Shown: in pieces, positions 62,881 to 64,000 of the stretch | How the letters are laid out: the number at the start of each line of letters is the position of its first letter | Numbering within the stretch: position 1 is the first letter of the stretch | Source: Hirschia sp964342355 | Lineage (GTDB): Bacteria; Pseudomonadota; Alphaproteobacteria; Caulobacterales; Hyphomonadaceae | NCBI GenBank assembly: GCA_964342355.1 | Contig: CAYFFG010000010.1 | Coordinates: forward strand, 1 to 64,000 | DNA length: 64,000 nucleotides | Direction of reading: 5' to 3' | The notes under the pieces: generated by a model | Told to the model about the DNA's origin: nothing | Seen by the model: the letters and a program-made list of their open reading frames with translations, nothing else | The model's database searches: none | Position numbers and translations under genes: made by a program

Positions 62881-64000
62881 TTACGAAGATGGAAGTTCAA
62901 GGATGCGTTTGGAGATGATGTTGAGCTGAATTTCGCTCGTACCACCTTCGATCGAGTTGGCCTTTGTACGTAGCCATGCGCGTGGAATAGCGCCGTGCTG
63001 GGAGCGCTGGCTGTCCCATTCTAGCGCTTTTGCACCACCACCGGACATTAATAACTCGAACCGATCCTTGTTTAGTTCCGTTCCGTAATATTTCATCATG
63101 GACGACATAGCAGGGTGGGCTTTGCCGCGCTTGAAGTCCTCAAGGAAAAGTTCTGCAGTTGCTCGCATTGCCTGTGCGCGAACGTCAAAATGCGCCATTT
63201 GCGCGCGCAGCAACGGGTCGTGCTTCAGGTCGTCACCGAATTCTTCACCCATAGGACCAGAACGCTCAGATCCCATGCCGGAAATCATTTCGCGTTCGTG
63301 CGCCAACAGGTGTTTCGCAACATCCCAACCGCGGTTTTCTGTTCCAACAAGGTTAGATTTTGGAACTTTTACATCATCAAAGAAGGTCTCACAGAACGGA
63401 GACTTACCTGAAATCAGCAAAATTGGTTTGGTGGAGACACCTAGTGTTTCCATGTCGAACAACACAAATGAAATGCCGAGTTGTTTTTTTGCTGTTGGAT
63501 CTGTGCGAACCAGACAGAAAATCCAGTCGGCTTCATCTGCGTAACTGGTCCAGATTTTCTGACCGTTGACGATCCAATGGTCACCCTTGTCTTCAGCCTT
63601 TGTCGCAACAGAAGCCAAATCTGAACCGGAACCAGGTTCAGAGTAACCCTGACACCAGCGAATCTCACCTCGACAGATTTTAGGCAGATGTTCCATTTTT
63701 TGTTCTTCGGTACCAAACTTCAGCAATGCGGGACCAAGCATTGAAATACCGAATGAACGAAGAGGCGAGCGCGCGCCTGCACGATCCATCTCTTCTTTGA
63801 AAATTTTACTTTGTGGAGGCGTAAGTCCGCCGCCGCCATACTGAGTTGGCCAGTCGGGCGCCGTGAGGCCTTTTTCCGCACAACGGTCCAACCATGTCTT
63901 TTGTGCGTCAGACTGAAATTTAAACTTACGGCCTCCCCAGCAAATCTCTGCATCGGATGTCATCGGACGACGCATTTCTGCTGGGCAATTGTCTTCGATC
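62881..64000 (-). CDS. Acyl-CoA dehydrogenase, first subunit (cut by the window edge)
   Basis: At least 372 residues; the frame stays open to the last base, and the residues before M at 63975 (IEDNCPAE) match the family, so the true start lies outside. FAD and substrate motifs are complete: WCQGYSEPGSGSDLAS, WTSYADEADWIFCLVRT and the C-terminal EGGTSEIQLNIISKRIL. It is the upstream partner of the gene at 61730 and the likely catalytic subunit (inference). Confidence 0.94.
   Translation of the reverse strand, partial: IEDNCPAEMRRPMTSDAEICWGGRKFKFQSDAQKTWLDRCAEKGLTAPDWPTQYGGGGLTPPQSKIFKEEMDRAGARSPLRSFGISMLGPALLKFGTEEQKMEHLPKICRGEIRWCQGYSEPGSGSDLASVATKAEDKGDHWIVNGQKIWTSYADEADWIFCLVRTDPTAKKQLGISFVLFDMETLGVSTKPILLISGKSPFCETFFDDVKVPKSNLVGTENRGWDVAKHLLAHEREMISGMGSERSGPMGEEFGDDLKHDPLLRAQMAHFDVRAQAMRATAELFLEDFKRGKAHPAMSSMMKYYGTELNKDRFELLMSGGGAKALEWDSQRSQHGAIPRAWLRTKANSIEGGTSEIQLNIISKRILELPSS

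Overview
The window looks like chromosome from a marine alphaproteobacterium, most plausibly in or near the Hyphomonadaceae (order Hyphomonadales/Caulobacterales). This is inferred from content: an alphaproteobacterial-type hemA (5-aminolevulinate synthase), a MucR/Ros regulator, an LdtR-like MarR regulator, Bpt, a ubiquinol-cytochrome c chaperone, TRAP transporters, and the order nrdR-ribD-ribE-ribBX-ribH-nusB-thiL. Base composition appears even, with no prophage, insertion sequence or CRISPR array. Nearly all of the window is core chromosome; the most accessory-looking part is about 54.9-60.9 kb, next to a tRNA-Pro gene.

Layout. 0-10.4 kb: a secreted PDZ protein with three four-cysteine modules, valS, a DUF3137 membrane protein, small secreted and hypothetical genes, a DUF983/xthA pair and a large AsmA-like protein. 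10.4-11.0 kb: a 680-base stretch without a convincing protein gene but with strong RNA hairpins and oppositely oriented terminators. 11-19 kb: a PPP-family phosphatase, a LysR regulator convergent with a sulfur amino acid operon (cysK-sseA-metC), a MarR/monooxygenase pair, a quinone-oxidoreductase-like gene and recO. 19-24.4 kb: a secreted Sel1-repeat protein with paired cysteines, parC, lemA and a DUF805 gene. 24.4-31.5 kb, all on the minus strand: motB, an SLC13/RCK transporter, bpt, and a TRAP transporter (dctP-dctQ-dctM). 31.6-38.4 kb: a beta-hydroxyacid dehydrogenase with pgl, then the conserved prkA-yeaH-spoVR stress cluster behind a 400-base leader.

38.4-54.8 kb is a housekeeping block: hemB, a GNAT gene, a membrane protein, the LdtR-like regulator, hemA, a small conserved gene, mucR, glyA, then nrdR-ribD-ribE-ribBX-ribH-nusB-thiL in tight coupling, a FliL-like secreted protein, bamE divergent from the cytochrome bc1 chaperone gene, plsX-fabH, ihfA and a MerR regulator. 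Two riboflavin enzymes are reduced: RibD has only its reductase domain, and RibB carries a RibX-type C-terminal domain without the GTP cyclohydrolase II cysteines. GTP cyclohydrolase II and the pyrimidine deaminase must therefore be encoded elsewhere.

54.9-64 kb: tRNA-Pro(GGG), an orphan HlyD-type membrane fusion protein, a MocA-like nucleotidyltransferase with XdhC, divergent from a two-subunit molybdenum hydroxylase (IorB/IorA type) whose large subunit has a Tat lipoprotein signal, a perfect 34-base palindrome, a hypothetical protein, and two adjacent acyl-CoA dehydrogenase genes, the last of which runs off the window. The most rewarding items for follow-up are the ncRNA-like locus at 10.46-10.81 kb, the split riboflavin operon, the MucR protein lacking zinc-ligand histidines, the PDZ/four-cysteine protein, and the palindrome at 60.83 kb.
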